A DNA stretch of 64,000 nucleotides. Origin: Lachnospiraceae bacterium (GTDB lineage Bacteria > Bacillota > Clostridia > Lachnospirales > Lachnospiraceae). The notes below the pieces were generated by a model. It was given only the letters and a program-made list of their open reading frames with translations. It made no database searches and was not told the DNA's origin. The first letter of the stretch is position 1; the number at the start of each line of letters is the position of its first letter. The translations under genes were made by a program, and so were the position numbers. This document shows positions 16,334 through 25,701 of this stretch, piece after piece. The stretch lies in contig SVFH01000012.1 of NCBI GenBank assembly GCA_015056945.1, positions 30,561-94,560 of the forward strand. Direction: 5' to 3'.

Positions 16334-17320
16334 ATGATGATAAAGAAATTGGCAGTGGGTGCTGTTATCATGCTTGCATGTGTGATGGCAGCCTGCAATA
16401 CACAGAGTGTAACAAAAGAAGATAAGGTTTCGGTTGTATGTACGGTATTTGCCGCTTATGACTGGACGCGGGCTCTTTTGACAGATCAGGCGGAAGCGGT
16501 AGATGTGGAATATCTTTTTGATGATGGCGCGGATGTTCACAGTTTTCAGCCCGGCGCTGATGATTATGTGAAAATTGCAGAAAGCGATATCTTTATTTAT
16601 ATCGGCGGTCCCGGTACGGAATGGATCGAGGATGCATTAAATAACAGCCCAAAGAAGGAGCGCATTGTCATTGATTTAAGTCAGGCAGCGGGCGTGGAGT
16701 TGATCGAGAATACTGCGGATACACAATGGCACAGTGACGATGAGGATGAGCCGCATTCGCACGAGGATCATGAACATGCCGGTGGATTTGATGAGCATAT
16801 CTGGATGTCTGTAACAAATGCAGAAAGTTGTGTTTATGAAATTGCAGATGCCTTATGTGAGAAGATGCCGCGCATCAAAAAACAGATTAACGCAAATTGT
16901 GATGCATATGTATTGAAACTTGAAGAGTTAGACGAGAAGTATAGAGATGAAATAGAGTCATATTATACTAAATATATTGTTGTTGCGGACCGTTTTCCGT
17001 TCCGTTATCTGACACAGGAATACGGTATTTCGTATGATGCTGCTTTTGCAGGCTGTCAGACGGAAGCAGAGGCGGACTTTGATATGATTATCCGTATGGC
17101 GAATGCAGTTGATGAAAGTGATGTTCCGGCTATTGTTGTTACGGAAGTATCTGATCAAAAGCTTGCAGAAACTATCTTAGAGAATACAGAGGATGATTAC
17201 AAAATCATTCTGGTGCTTGATTCTATGCAGGCAGTAACAGCCGGAAATGTCAGGGACGGAGTTACTTATCTTGGAGTAATGGAACAGAACTTGGAAACAT
17301 TGCAGAAAGCATTTCCTTAA
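16334..17320 (+). CDS. znuA: Zinc ABC transporter substrate-binding lipoprotein
   Basis: A 328-residue lipoprotein. A signal peptide ends in the lipobox MAAC (Cys21). It is a cluster A-I metal-binding protein with the first histidine in DVHSFQPG, a His/Asp/Glu-rich mobile loop (about residues 136-156, HSHEDHEH) typical of zinc scavengers, and the second histidine in DEHIWMS. At the position where ZnuA usually has the third His (HxAF block) it has ADRFPFRYL, a variant that I recall from clostridial homologues. It delivers Zn2+ to ZnuBC at the outer membrane face. First gene of a four-gene operon under a Zur box. Confidence 0.9.
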   Translation: MMIKKLAVGAVIMLACVMAACNTQSVTKEDKVSVVCTVFAAYDWTRALLTDQAEAVDVEYLFDDGADVHSFQPGADDYVKIAESDIFIYIGGPGTEWIEDALNNSPKKERIVIDLSQAAGVELIENTADTQWHSDDEDEPHSHEDHEHAGGFDEHIWMSVTNAESCVYEIADALCEKMPRIKKQINANCDAYVLKLEELDEKYRDEIESYYTKYIVVADRFPFRYLTQEYGISYDAAFAGCQTEAEADFDMIIRMANAVDESDVPAIVVTEVSDQKLAETILENTEDDYKIILVLDSMQAVTAGNVRDGVTYLGVMEQNLETLQKAFP

Positions 17321-17351
17321 TAGATTTAATATGATGAAAACGGAGGAACAT

Positions 17352-18062
17352 ATGTCACAAATTGCATGTGAGAATCTGATATTGGGATATGAGAGAAAAG
17401 CGGTTGCAGCACCGCTTTCTTTTCGCGTTGAGGAAGGGGATTATCTTTATATCGTCGGAGACAACGGTTCCGGTAAATCCACGCTGGTGAAGACCCTGCT
17501 TGGCTTGTGTAAGCCATTGGGCGGAAGCATTCAGTATGGAGATGAACTTCGCCAGAATGAAATCGGATATATGCCGCAGCAGACAATTGTACAGCGTGAT
17601 TTTCCGGCCTGTGTGGAAGAAATTGTTTTATCAGGTTGTTTGAACGGAATGGGATTACGTCCTTTCTATACGTCCAAAGAAAAGAAGCGTGTTACACAGA
17701 TGTTGGAAAAAATGGAAATTACGAATCTCCGTCAGAGAAGTTATCGCGAACTTTCCGGTGGGCAGCAACAAAGAGTTTTACTTGCAAGAGCACTTTGTGC
17801 GACAAAGAAAATGCTTCTGCTTGATGAACCGGTATCAGGGTTGGATCCGGTAGTAACACAGGAGTTTTACGATGTGATTCATAAATTAAACAGAGAGGAT
17901 CATATTACTGTGATTACTGTTTCGCATGACATTGCATCTGCGATGAAATATGCAACGCATATTTTGCAGATTGGCGAAAAAGAACCTTTTTTCGGAACGG
18001 CAGAAGCGTATAAAAATAACATGGCAGACTCGAAATATGCAGAGCTTGCTAAAGAAGGGTAA
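17352..18062 (+). CDS. znuC: Zinc ABC transporter ATP-binding protein
   Basis: A 236-residue ATPase with Walker A GDNGSGKST, Q-loop in YMPQQT, signature LSGGQQQR, Walker B MLLLDEPVSGLD and H-loop TVSHD. This sequence set is typical of the ZnuC/MntB-type importers. CGGAGG at 17341-17346 sets ATG 17352, making the protein start MSQIACENL; an in-frame ATG at 17331 lies ahead of the ribosome site. It energises uptake of zinc captured by the lipoprotein encoded just upstream and works with the permease starting 9 bp after its stop. Confidence 0.93.
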   Translation: MSQIACENLILGYERKAVAAPLSFRVEEGDYLYIVGDNGSGKSTLVKTLLGLCKPLGGSIQYGDELRQNEIGYMPQQTIVQRDFPACVEEIVLSGCLNGMGLRPFYTSKEKKRVTQMLEKMEITNLRQRSYRELSGGQQQRVLLARALCATKKMLLLDEPVSGLDPVVTQEFYDVIHKLNREDHITVITVSHDIASAMKYATHILQIGEKEPFFGTAEAYKNNMADSKYAELAKEG

Positions 18063-18071
18063 GGTAAGAAT

Positions 18072-18917
18072 ATGATTATGAAAATAGTAGATTATTTACA
18101 ATACCCGTTTGTGCAGTATGCGTTTATTGTCAGCATACTGATTGCGTTATGTGCGTCTTTGCTGGGAGTAATTCTTGTGTTGAAAAGATTATCTTTTATC
18201 GGAGACGGCCTTTCGCATGTGGCATTCGGAACGATGGCGGTATCAATGGTGCTTGGTTTTACGAATGAAATGATAATTGTTCTTCCGGGAACCATGCTGG
18301 TGGCGATTCTACTGCTTTGCTCCGGAAAGAATGCAAAGGTCAAAGGGGATGCTGCGATTGCGATGTTATCTGTAGGAGCTTTAGCGGTAGGTTACCTGAT
18401 TATGAACCTCTTTCCGGCAGATGCTTCCGGTGGGAATATTGCCGGTGATGTTTGCAGTACTTTGTTCGGAAGTACTTCTCTTTTGTCTATTTCCGGCAAG
18501 GATGTATGGCTTTGCATCGGATTGTCTGTGCTTGTCCTTCTTTTGTATATTTTCTTTTATCATCGTATTTTTGCAAATACATTTGATGAGAATTTTGCGG
18601 AAGCAACAGGAGGAAAGGTGCGTTTCTATAATCTTTTGATTGCAGTGATTACTTCGATTGTTATCGTGCTTGCAATGAACCTTGTAGGCTCGCTTCTGAT
18701 TTCTGCTTTAATTGTATTTCCGACTGTTTCTGCAATGCGTTTGTTTAAGAGCTTTAAAGGTGTTGTTATCGCATCTTCTTTGATATCCGTGCTTTGTGCG
18801 GTTGCAGGAATTTTATGCTCTATTTTATTCTCAACGCCGGTAGGTGCTACAATTGTTGTTGCGGATATCCTTGTTTTTATCTGCTTTGCAATTTTTGGTG
18901 TTGTAGTAAAGAAGTAA
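18072..18917 (+). CDS. znuB: Zinc ABC transporter permease (ABC-3 family)
   Basis: A 281-residue, eight-helix membrane protein of the ABC-3 (ZnuB/MntC-type) family. Family blocks seen are RLSFIGDGLSHVAFG after the second helix and LVGSLLISALIVFPTVSA in the second half, corresponding to the coupling region. It forms the membrane channel of the zinc importer with the ZnuC ATPase. It starts 9 bp after znuC with GTAAGG as a modest ribosome site, and zur follows 27 bp later. Confidence 0.93.
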   Translation: MIMKIVDYLQYPFVQYAFIVSILIALCASLLGVILVLKRLSFIGDGLSHVAFGTMAVSMVLGFTNEMIIVLPGTMLVAILLLCSGKNAKVKGDAAIAMLSVGALAVGYLIMNLFPADASGGNIAGDVCSTLFGSTSLLSISGKDVWLCIGLSVLVLLLYIFFYHRIFANTFDENFAEATGGKVRFYNLLIAVITSIVIVLAMNLVGSLLISALIVFPTVSAMRLFKSFKGVVIASSLISVLCAVAGILCSILFSTPVGATIVVADILVFICFAIFGVVVKK

Positions 18918-18944
18918 AGAAAGTCGAATGAAGGGAGTAGAAAA

Positions 18945-19355
18945 ATGCGAGCCGCATATCAGACACAACAGAGAAAAATACTGATTGATTATTTACAACA
19001 TCATAAAGACAGACATTTTACGGTTGAAGAGTTGATGATTGAAATGCAGGAGGCTGTACCTTTAAGTTCCCTGTATCGTCTGATGAAGAAGCTTTCGGAA
19101 GAAGGTATTGTGCGTAAAAGTGTCCGGCCGGGCGAACGACAGTATGAATATCAGATTGCGGAAAATAAGACCTGTCATTCGCATTTGCACCTGCAGTGCA
19201 CAGGTTGCGGTAAGGTGATGCATGTAAGTGATGAAACATCGCAAAAGGCACAGCAGTTAATGCAAGGAGTGGACGGCTTTGAACTTGATTATGAGAAGAC
19301 TTTGCTTTACGGTACCTGTACGGAATGTAAATTATTAAAGACGGAAAAAAAATAA
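18945..19355 (+). CDS. zur: Fur-family regulator, probably Zur
   Basis: A 136-residue Fur-family repressor. A winged helix occupies about residues 1-80 (VPLSSLYRLMKKLSEEGIV being the recognition region). The dimerisation domain has the histidine-rich block CHSHLHLQC and two CxxC zinc sites (CTGC and CTEC). It is the last gene of the znuACB operon, whose promoter carries a matching palindrome, so zinc-responsive Zur is the best call over Fur or PerR. AAGGGAG precedes ATG 18945. A weak CTTTTG/CAAAAG hairpin near 19376-19392 may end the operon. Confidence 0.88.
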   Translation: MRAAYQTQQRKILIDYLQHHKDRHFTVEELMIEMQEAVPLSSLYRLMKKLSEEGIVRKSVRPGERQYEYQIAENKTCHSHLHLQCTGCGKVMHVSDETSQKAQQLMQGVDGFELDYEKTLLYGTCTECKLLKTEKK

Positions 19356-19453
19356 AATTAATTCAGATACATCCCTTTTGCTAGACAAAAGCAATTTGAA
19401 TATGTTAGACTTGAAAAGTAGTGTTTATACGAATAGACAAAGAGAGGGTTATT

Positions 19454-20965
19454 ATGAACAATTCAATTACTTTTATTATCATTTTTGCAGCGTATTTGCT
19501 GCTTATGGTCGGAATCGGTCTGTATTTCTTTTTTAAGAATAAGAACGTTTCGGATTATGTACTTGGCGGAAGAAGCTTAAATCCGTGGGTTGCGGCAATG
19601 TCTGCGCAGGCATCCGATATGTCAGGGTGGTTATTGTTAGGACTTCCCGGTACGGCATATGTTCTGTTTGGCGGTACGACAGAGGCAATCTGGACAGCAG
19701 TAGGTTTGGCTGTCGGAACTTATTTGAACTGGCTGATTGTGGGGAAACGTCTTCGCCAGTATACAAAGGTATCCGGCGATGCGATTACGCTTCCGGAATT
19801 TTTCCAGAATCGCTTCCGCGATAAAAGTGGTGTAATCAAAGCGATTTCAGCTATTTTTATTGTTATTTTCTTCTTGTTTTATACAGCATCCATGTTTTCG
19901 GCGAGTGCGAAACTGTTCAAAACAGTATTTGGCTTGCCGTATATCTGGGCATTAATCATTGGTGTTGTGATTATTATTTTGTATACGTTCCTGGGCGGTT
20001 TCCTTGCTGTTTGCTGGACTGATATGATTCAGGGTATTCTGATGTTTGTTGCGCTGATTGTGACACCGTTTGTGTGTATCGCACGTCTTGGTGGTTTTGA
20101 TGCTGTGTCTGTGATGTTTAGTGAAGTACCGGAAACATTTTCACTGCTTCCGTATCAGGAAAACGGAGCAATAAATATTGCGCTTCTTGTTTCTTCTTTG
20201 GCATGGGGAATCGGATATTTTGGTCAGCCTCATATTTTGCCTCGATTCATGGCAATCAGAAGTGCAAAAGAAATTCGCCCTGCACGTGTTATTGCAACCA
20301 TCTGGGTAGTCATTACACTTAGTGCAGCAGTAGTTATTGGTGTGTTAGGTAAACTCTTATTACCCGATTTGGCAGACCCCGAATCAGTATTTATGACAAT
20401 GACAACAACCTTATATCCCGCAATTCTTGCCGGTATCATGTTAACTGCTGTACTGGCTGCTATTATGAGTACTGCAGACAGTCAGTTACTTGTTACTTCA
20501 TCCAGTATTACAACAGATATTTATCGCGGAATTATTAATAAGAATGCAAATGAGAAAACAGTTCTTTGGGTTAGCCGTATTGCGGTAATGGTAGTATCTG
20601 TGATTGCGGCATTGATTGTTTGCGTTGAGAATCCTACGGAAGGCACGTTGCTTGCAAAGATTAATGAATCTGTATTTAAACTTGTTGCGTTTGCATGGGC
20701 CGGTTTTGGTGCGGCATTCGGACCGACAGTATTACTTTCCTTGTTCTGGAAACGTATGACCAAATGGGGCGCTTTGGCAGGCATTTTGGTCGGAGGTATT
20801 ACGGCTTGTATCTGGTGGCTCCTTGAAGGCGGTATCTTTGATTTGTATGAAATCATTCCGGGATTTGTATTCTCACTTATTGCAATTGTGATTGTGAGTT
20901 TATTGACAAAAGTGGATGATGATATTGTAAAAGAGTTTGAATCAGTTAAATCTTGTGAAATTTAA
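19454..20965 (+). CDS. putP: Sodium/proline symporter
   Basis: A 503-residue protein of the sodium:solute symporter family, close to the usual PutP length. The signature ASDMSGWLLLGLPG after the second helix is characteristic of PutP. WTDMIQG, SSLAWGIGYFGQPHI and the late ADSQLLVTSSS (helix 9 sodium site serines) also fit. Thirteen membrane helices are expected. It imports proline with Na+. GAGAGGG sets ATG 19454; an in-frame ATG 33 bp earlier has no site. It is monocistronic, ended by the terminator at 20984. Confidence 0.93.
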   Translation: MNNSITFIIIFAAYLLLMVGIGLYFFFKNKNVSDYVLGGRSLNPWVAAMSAQASDMSGWLLLGLPGTAYVLFGGTTEAIWTAVGLAVGTYLNWLIVGKRLRQYTKVSGDAITLPEFFQNRFRDKSGVIKAISAIFIVIFFLFYTASMFSASAKLFKTVFGLPYIWALIIGVVIIILYTFLGGFLAVCWTDMIQGILMFVALIVTPFVCIARLGGFDAVSVMFSEVPETFSLLPYQENGAINIALLVSSLAWGIGYFGQPHILPRFMAIRSAKEIRPARVIATIWVVITLSAAVVIGVLGKLLLPDLADPESVFMTMTTTLYPAILAGIMLTAVLAAIMSTADSQLLVTSSSITTDIYRGIINKNANEKTVLWVSRIAVMVVSVIAALIVCVENPTEGTLLAKINESVFKLVAFAWAGFGAAFGPTVLLSLFWKRMTKWGALAGILVGGITACIWWLLEGGIFDLYEIIPGFVFSLIAIVIVSLLTKVDDDIVKEFESVKSCEI

Positions 20966-20983
20966 TCTTTTTGAATTATTAAG

Positions 20984-21012
20984 AGAGGTATCAGTATTGA
21001 TGCCTCTTTTTT
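20984..21012 (+). terminator. Intrinsic terminator after putP
   Basis: AGAGGTATCA (20984-20993) pairs with TGATGCCTCT (20998-21007), one wobble, followed by TTTTT. A repeat element starts 3 bp later. Confidence 0.92.
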
Positions 21013-21014
21013 CG

Positions 21015-21139
21015 TTGCATAGGAAATTCCTATGCAATAAAAAGCTCCGCTAAGGATGCGCAGTTCGCGGCAAGGAATTTTGTTGCCGAGCAACACCGCT
21101 CACGCGCGGAGAATGTGCTATGCACATTCTTTATTTTTC
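21015..21139. repeat. Post-terminator palindromic repeat, copy A
   Basis: Opens with a 23-nt palindrome (arms TTGCATAGGAA and TTCCTATGCAA around one A). Next come AAAAAGCTCCGCTAAGGATG, a GTTGC/GCAAC hairpin (about 21082-21094), a GC-rich part and a closing hairpin GAATGTGC/GCACATTC with TTTATTTTTC. It is related to the copy at 29329 and the shorter copy at 53031. All three follow directly on a terminator U-tract. The rest of the gap to 21302 is AT-rich with only weak promoter-like sequence. Confidence 0.8.
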
Positions 21140-21302
21140 ATAATATTCTCCGATACTGACAAAAAATTGGAAAAAAATGTAAAAAAAGTGTGAAATAGAC
21201 CAAAGTTTTAATATTTCGTTTATATTTGTATGATAAAATAAATACATAAGAATCAATTAGATGCACAATCTAAAATAAGAAAGTCTGTAAAATGGTGGGA
21301 AA

Positions 21303-22856
21303 ATGAAAAAGGGAAAATTACGCGAAAAACGAGGTGCAAGAAGCTATACCAAATCCATAATACGCTATAGTTGCATTATTTTACTCTTGCTGGTTGATTT
21401 GATATTAATCTGCCTTGCGGCATATTATTTGAATCAGTTTGCTGTTGTTGTATATGTTATTTTTGTACTATTAAGCTTTTTTATTGCAATTCCTTTAATT
21501 GCACAGGAGAGAAATGCTGCATATAAGCTATATTGGTTAGGGGTATTGCTGATTTTCCCGATTATTGGGCATATTATGTATCTGTTGTGGGGCGGTATGC
21601 TTTTAAACAAGAGTACGCACATGAAAATACAGTCGCATATCGATCGTGCAAATGAATATCAGATACGCAATGAAGATATTCTTGCAGAGTTAAAAATGCG
21701 GAATGCAGAGAATGGTAAAATATCCAATTTTTTATTACGTCAGGGATTTCCGGCCTACGATAATACGCAGGTTAAGTATTTTGAAATAGGTGAGAAAGCA
21801 ATCGAAGATATGATTCAGCAGATGGAAGCAGCGCAGTCTCACATTTTCATGAGCTTTTTCATCATTGCGGACGGAGAAATCTGGGATCGGATGAGCGAAA
21901 TTCTGGAACGAAAAAAGCGACAGGGAGTAAGGGTTTGTATCATGTATGATGATGCAGGCAGTGTATTGCAGTTATCCGACAGCACTGTGTTGCACCTGAA
22001 AGAAATCGGAATTGAAATTAGAAATTTTAATCCGGTGGAACGCAATTATCAAAGGCTGTTTTTGAATTTCAGGAACCATCAGAAAATGTTGATTATTGAC
22101 GGAAAACATGCGTATACAGGGGGAATTAATATCAGCGATAAATATGCGAATCTTGTTTCGCCGTTTGGTCATTGGAAAGATACCGGAATTCGCATGAGCG
22201 GAGATGCAGTATACAGTATGCAGCTTTTATTCATTGGGATGTGGAATGCGGCAGGTGGAAATATTGCGCCGGCTGAATATCCTTTTGTGCGGGAAGAAAT
22301 TGTAAAAGGAATTTGCTGTCAGCCTTTTTCAGATGGTCCTTCCAATAATCCTAACAATCCGGCGATGGATATGTTTATGCATGTCATTATGAGTGCTAAG
22401 GAACGTGTGAATATCATGACACCGTATTTGATTATTGATGATGCAGTTCGTGAAATTCTGATGCTTGCTGCCAAGAGTGGCATCGAAGTGCGCGTGATTA
22501 CGCCGGGAATTGCAGATAAAAAGACGGTGAAGCTGATGACGGAAAGCCATTACGGTCCACTTCTCGCTGCAGGTGTCCGGATTTATGAATATACACCGGG
22601 ATTTGTCCATGCAAAATTGTGTTCTAATGAGTTTTGTGCAGTAATCGGTACGATAAATATGGATTTCAGAAGCTTTTTTCTTCATTACGAAAATGGTGTC
22701 TTTCTTCCGGAGGGAGAGGTTTTAAACGACATTTCCATGGATTTTGAAGCGACCTTATTACAGTGTAGGGAAGTCACATATGAAGAGTGGAAAAAATGTC
22801 CTTTTTTCAAAAAAGTGATTCAGGAATTGCTTTATTTGGTAAAATGTCAATTTTAG
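21303..22856 (+). CDS. cls: Cardiolipin synthase
   Basis: A 517-residue enzyme with two N-terminal membrane helices (about residues 20-70) and two phospholipase D domains. The first HKD motif is canonical (H259-Q-K261 to D266, followed by GKHAYTGGIN). The second is H436-A-K438 with glutamate (E443) where aspartate is usual, followed by GTINMDFRS. It condenses two phosphatidylglycerol molecules to cardiolipin at the membrane. The length fits the Firmicute ClsA group (about 480-510). The D-to-E change is conservative and may be tolerated. GGTGG lies just upstream of ATG 21303. Confidence 0.92.
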   Translation: MKKGKLREKRGARSYTKSIIRYSCIILLLLVDLILICLAAYYLNQFAVVVYVIFVLLSFFIAIPLIAQERNAAYKLYWLGVLLIFPIIGHIMYLLWGGMLLNKSTHMKIQSHIDRANEYQIRNEDILAELKMRNAENGKISNFLLRQGFPAYDNTQVKYFEIGEKAIEDMIQQMEAAQSHIFMSFFIIADGEIWDRMSEILERKKRQGVRVCIMYDDAGSVLQLSDSTVLHLKEIGIEIRNFNPVERNYQRLFLNFRNHQKMLIIDGKHAYTGGINISDKYANLVSPFGHWKDTGIRMSGDAVYSMQLLFIGMWNAAGGNIAPAEYPFVREEIVKGICCQPFSDGPSNNPNNPAMDMFMHVIMSAKERVNIMTPYLIIDDAVREILMLAAKSGIEVRVITPGIADKKTVKLMTESHYGPLLAAGVRIYEYTPGFVHAKLCSNEFCAVIGTINMDFRSFFLHYENGVFLPEGEVLNDISMDFEATLLQCREVTYEEWKKCPFFKKVIQELLYLVKCQF

Positions 22857-23019
22857 TTTATCATTACAGAAAAACTTTTGCTTTTTACAAAAAATCCATG
22901 AAAATTGCATAAATTTTAATGGTAAAATGTCAGAATATCGAGTATAATAATATAGGGGTAAAAGTAATTTGTGTTACTGACTCCTATAATGATAAAAAGG
23001 GAATGGAGAAATCGTATTA

Positions 23020-24897
23020 ATGTTAGCATCAGAAATCAAGAAAATGTGCTTGTGCTGTATGCATATGAGTAAAGAGGATCTTTTTTGTCCCGTTTGCGGT
23101 AAAGATAAACGTGGAGGAAAGAGTTACGGGCGTGCATTAGAGCCGGGAACGATTCTCAACGGAAAAATTTTAATTGGTAACATTCTCGGTATGGGTAATT
23201 TCGGTATTACTTATATCGGTTTTGACATGTTATTGGAATGCCGCGTGGCGGTAAAAGAGTTCTTTCCGGATGAAATGGTGGAACGAGAAGAGGACGGAAG
23301 CTTAAGGGTTGCAAGCGGAACGACAGAGGAAGAATATAAAGAAGAGCTTGCGGCATACCAAAGGGAAGCGAGAATTCTTGCGCAGTTTTCAAAGCATCCC
23401 GGTATTGTTTCAATTAAGGAACTTTTTTACGAAAATAATACAGCATATATGGTAATGGAATATCTTGAGGGTGGTACCCTTAGAAGATATATTGATAATC
23501 ATGGGGGAAGTTTGTCAGTTGAGCATACACTTTCATTGATGGAACCGGTTATTTCATCCATGGAAGAAATTCACAAAATGGGATTGATTCATCGCGATAT
23601 CAGTCCTGAGAATATTATGCTTGATACAGACGGCAGTATTAAAGTAATTGACTTTGGAGCAACTAAGAAATTAAGTAATAAAACAGCCCAGGTTTATTTC
23701 GGAAAGTTTGGATATGCACCGCTTGAACAGATGATGGGCGAGGGACAGGGAGCTTGGACGGATGTCTATGGTATTTGTGCAACCATGTATTGTATGATTA
23801 CCGGTGATATTCCTACCGATGCTTACCAGAGAAGTCTGAATGAACCTTTGATTCCGATTTCCGATTATGCAATTGAAATCGAAAAGAGAGTTGCAGATGC
23901 AATTATGAAGGGGCTTTCCATGGATTGCAATGACAGACAGCAGGACATGGGTCAGTTGAAAAAGAATCTTTATGGTGTGAAAATCAATGCAGAAGTGCAG
24001 CAAAGTTATGCTATTGAGAATCCGCACAATGAAGACCTGATGCTTTATGATAAGAAACACCGTCGTGTTTGGTTTGGACATTATCCGATGAACGAAGTGA
24101 CCGGACCGGATCTGACAACAGATATCATCTATGCAAATTATGACGGATATGACAGAGCGGTGGTTGCAGACCGCAAATATAAACGCTTTTCCGTGCAAAA
24201 TTCACTGATGTCCAAAGAGTTTCGCTTGGCAAATAAACAGGCGATTAAAGATGCAAGCAGAATGGATCGTATTTTTGAATTTACTGACATTCCGTGGGTT
24301 ATTTTGCATCAAAACGGAAATAAGATGATTTTGCAGACGGAATATATCATTGATTTCGGATTGTTTAATGAGAAGAACTATATCGACTATTCGGAACGTG
24401 AAATTTCCAAAATCAGAACGGGAATTAATTGGGAAACAAGTAAAATCAGAGAATGGTTGAATCGTGATTTCTTCCGTGAGGCATTTACGAAAGAAGAACA
24501 GAAGAAAATTCTGATTACCGAAGTAGTGACGCCGATATCCACTTTTTCAGATCAGGTGACTTACGACAGAGTTTTTCTTCCTTCCGTGGAAGAAGTTATT
24601 TCCGGATATGATTACAGAACAGTACGATGCGGAAATACAATTAAAACTCCTGAGAATCAGAATCAGGTCTTTTATTCTCAATATGCGGCCGTGAAGAGAT
24701 TTGATGAAAGCATGTCGATGGGCTCTGCATTGAGAACCCGCGGTACAATTAATTTCGCAAACGGAACATTGACATACGGTGAAAGCTGTGAAGGTCATTG
24801 CATTCAGGACGGAATGCTGGTTTGCTGGAAATTAAACATGCCGATGGGAATTCGTCCGGTAATTCAAGTGGACGTAACAGATATTGTGGAAGTGTAG
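23020..24897 (+). CDS. Zinc-ribbon Ser/Thr protein kinase with DUF6273 C-terminal domain
   Basis: A 625-residue cytoplasmic protein. It begins with a cysteine cluster CLCC...CPVC (residues 10-26) resembling a zinc ribbon. A Hanks-type kinase domain (about 45-320) follows, with the glycine loop GMGNFG, catalytic lysine K79 in VAVKEF, H191-R-D193 in HRDISPEN (serine replaces the usual lysine) and D211-F-G. The C-terminal half contains the DUF6273 pattern (WETSKIREWLNRDF, about residue 475) and ends in MPMGIRPVIQV, suggesting a ligand- or surface-recognition module. No membrane helix or PASTA repeat is present, so it is not PrkC. A PPP phosphatase starts 12 bp downstream, a likely kinase-phosphatase pair. 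Confidence 0.88.
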   Translation: MLASEIKKMCLCCMHMSKEDLFCPVCGKDKRGGKSYGRALEPGTILNGKILIGNILGMGNFGITYIGFDMLLECRVAVKEFFPDEMVEREEDGSLRVASGTTEEEYKEELAAYQREARILAQFSKHPGIVSIKELFYENNTAYMVMEYLEGGTLRRYIDNHGGSLSVEHTLSLMEPVISSMEEIHKMGLIHRDISPENIMLDTDGSIKVIDFGATKKLSNKTAQVYFGKFGYAPLEQMMGEGQGAWTDVYGICATMYCMITGDIPTDAYQRSLNEPLIPISDYAIEIEKRVADAIMKGLSMDCNDRQQDMGQLKKNLYGVKINAEVQQSYAIENPHNEDLMLYDKKHRRVWFGHYPMNEVTGPDLTTDIIYANYDGYDRAVVADRKYKRFSVQNSLMSKEFRLANKQAIKDASRMDRIFEFTDIPWVILHQNGNKMILQTEYIIDFGLFNEKNYIDYSEREISKIRTGINWETSKIREWLNRDFFREAFTKEEQKKILITEVVTPISTFSDQVTYDRVFLPSVEEVISGYDYRTVRCGNTIKTPENQNQVFYSQYAAVKRFDESMSMGSALRTRGTINFANGTLTYGESCEGHCIQDGMLVCWKLNMPMGIRPVIQVDVTDIVEV

Positions 24898-24909
24898 AGG
24901 GACAGTGGA

Positions 24910-25695
24910 ATGAGTAATTATGTGATTAGTGATATCCACGGTCAGTACAAAAGCTACAAAAGAATGTTACGTGCCATTCAATTACAGCCCGAAGACACTT
25001 TATATGTTCTTGGTGATGTGATTGACAGGGGGCCGGATGGAATCAAGATTTTGAATGATATGATGAAGCGTGAGAATGTAATCATGTTTATGGGAAATCA
25101 TGAACTTATGATGCTGGATGCTTTAAAGAATTTGCAGGAATATCGCTCACATGATCGTGAGGATACAGATGATTTAGACCTGTGGCTGGATCCTTGCAAT
25201 GGCGGAAAGCGTACGTTTGAAGCGTTTCAGGAATTATCTCCCGCAAAGAAAAAACAGATTATACAATACCTTGAAAGCTCTTATGTTATCAAGCGTATTA
25301 CGATTAATAAGAAGAAATATCATCTTTCGCACGCATATATTTGCGACAAGAAAGGGGATAGTATTAAGTATAGTGATGTTCGCCATCGTCAGGTTTGGGA
25401 TTCCGTATGGATTAATATTTATGACCGCGCATTTTTGAGCAAAAATGAAGCCCATATTTTCCCAAATAAAAAGACGATTTACATAGCCGGACATACATTT
25501 ACACAGCGTCTGGACTGTATGGACGAGCTTGGAAGAGGCGTGGTTTATCATAATGATAATTATCATGGCTATCATGTCTATAATATTGATTGCGGCATGG
25601 CTCTGAAGAATAAATCCAGTCAGCTTGGTTGCCTTCGTATTGAAGATGGTATGGAATTTTATGTTCCGCTTGAGGAAAATAATATTCTTAAATAA
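24910..25695 (+). CDS. PPP-family Ser/Thr protein phosphatase-like metallophosphoesterase
   Basis: A 261-residue phosphatase with intact PPP motifs: SDIHGQY (GDxHG equivalent), GDVIDRGPDG, GNHE, and late histidines in LSHAYI and AGHTFTQ. These bind two metal ions. Bacterial members act on phosphoproteins or diadenosine polyphosphates (PrpA/ApaH group). Location directly behind the kinase gene, with GAGGGAC as ribosome site, suggests it reverses the kinase. A strong terminator follows, closing the two-gene operon. Confidence 0.87.
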   Translation: MSNYVISDIHGQYKSYKRMLRAIQLQPEDTLYVLGDVIDRGPDGIKILNDMMKRENVIMFMGNHELMMLDALKNLQEYRSHDREDTDDLDLWLDPCNGGKRTFEAFQELSPAKKKQIIQYLESSYVIKRITINKKKYHLSHAYICDKKGDSIKYSDVRHRQVWDSVWINIYDRAFLSKNEAHIFPNKKTIYIAGHTFTQRLDCMDELGRGVVYHNDNYHGYHVYNIDCGMALKNKSSQLGCLRIEDGMEFYVPLEENNILK

Positions 25696-25701
25696 GAATA
25701 G

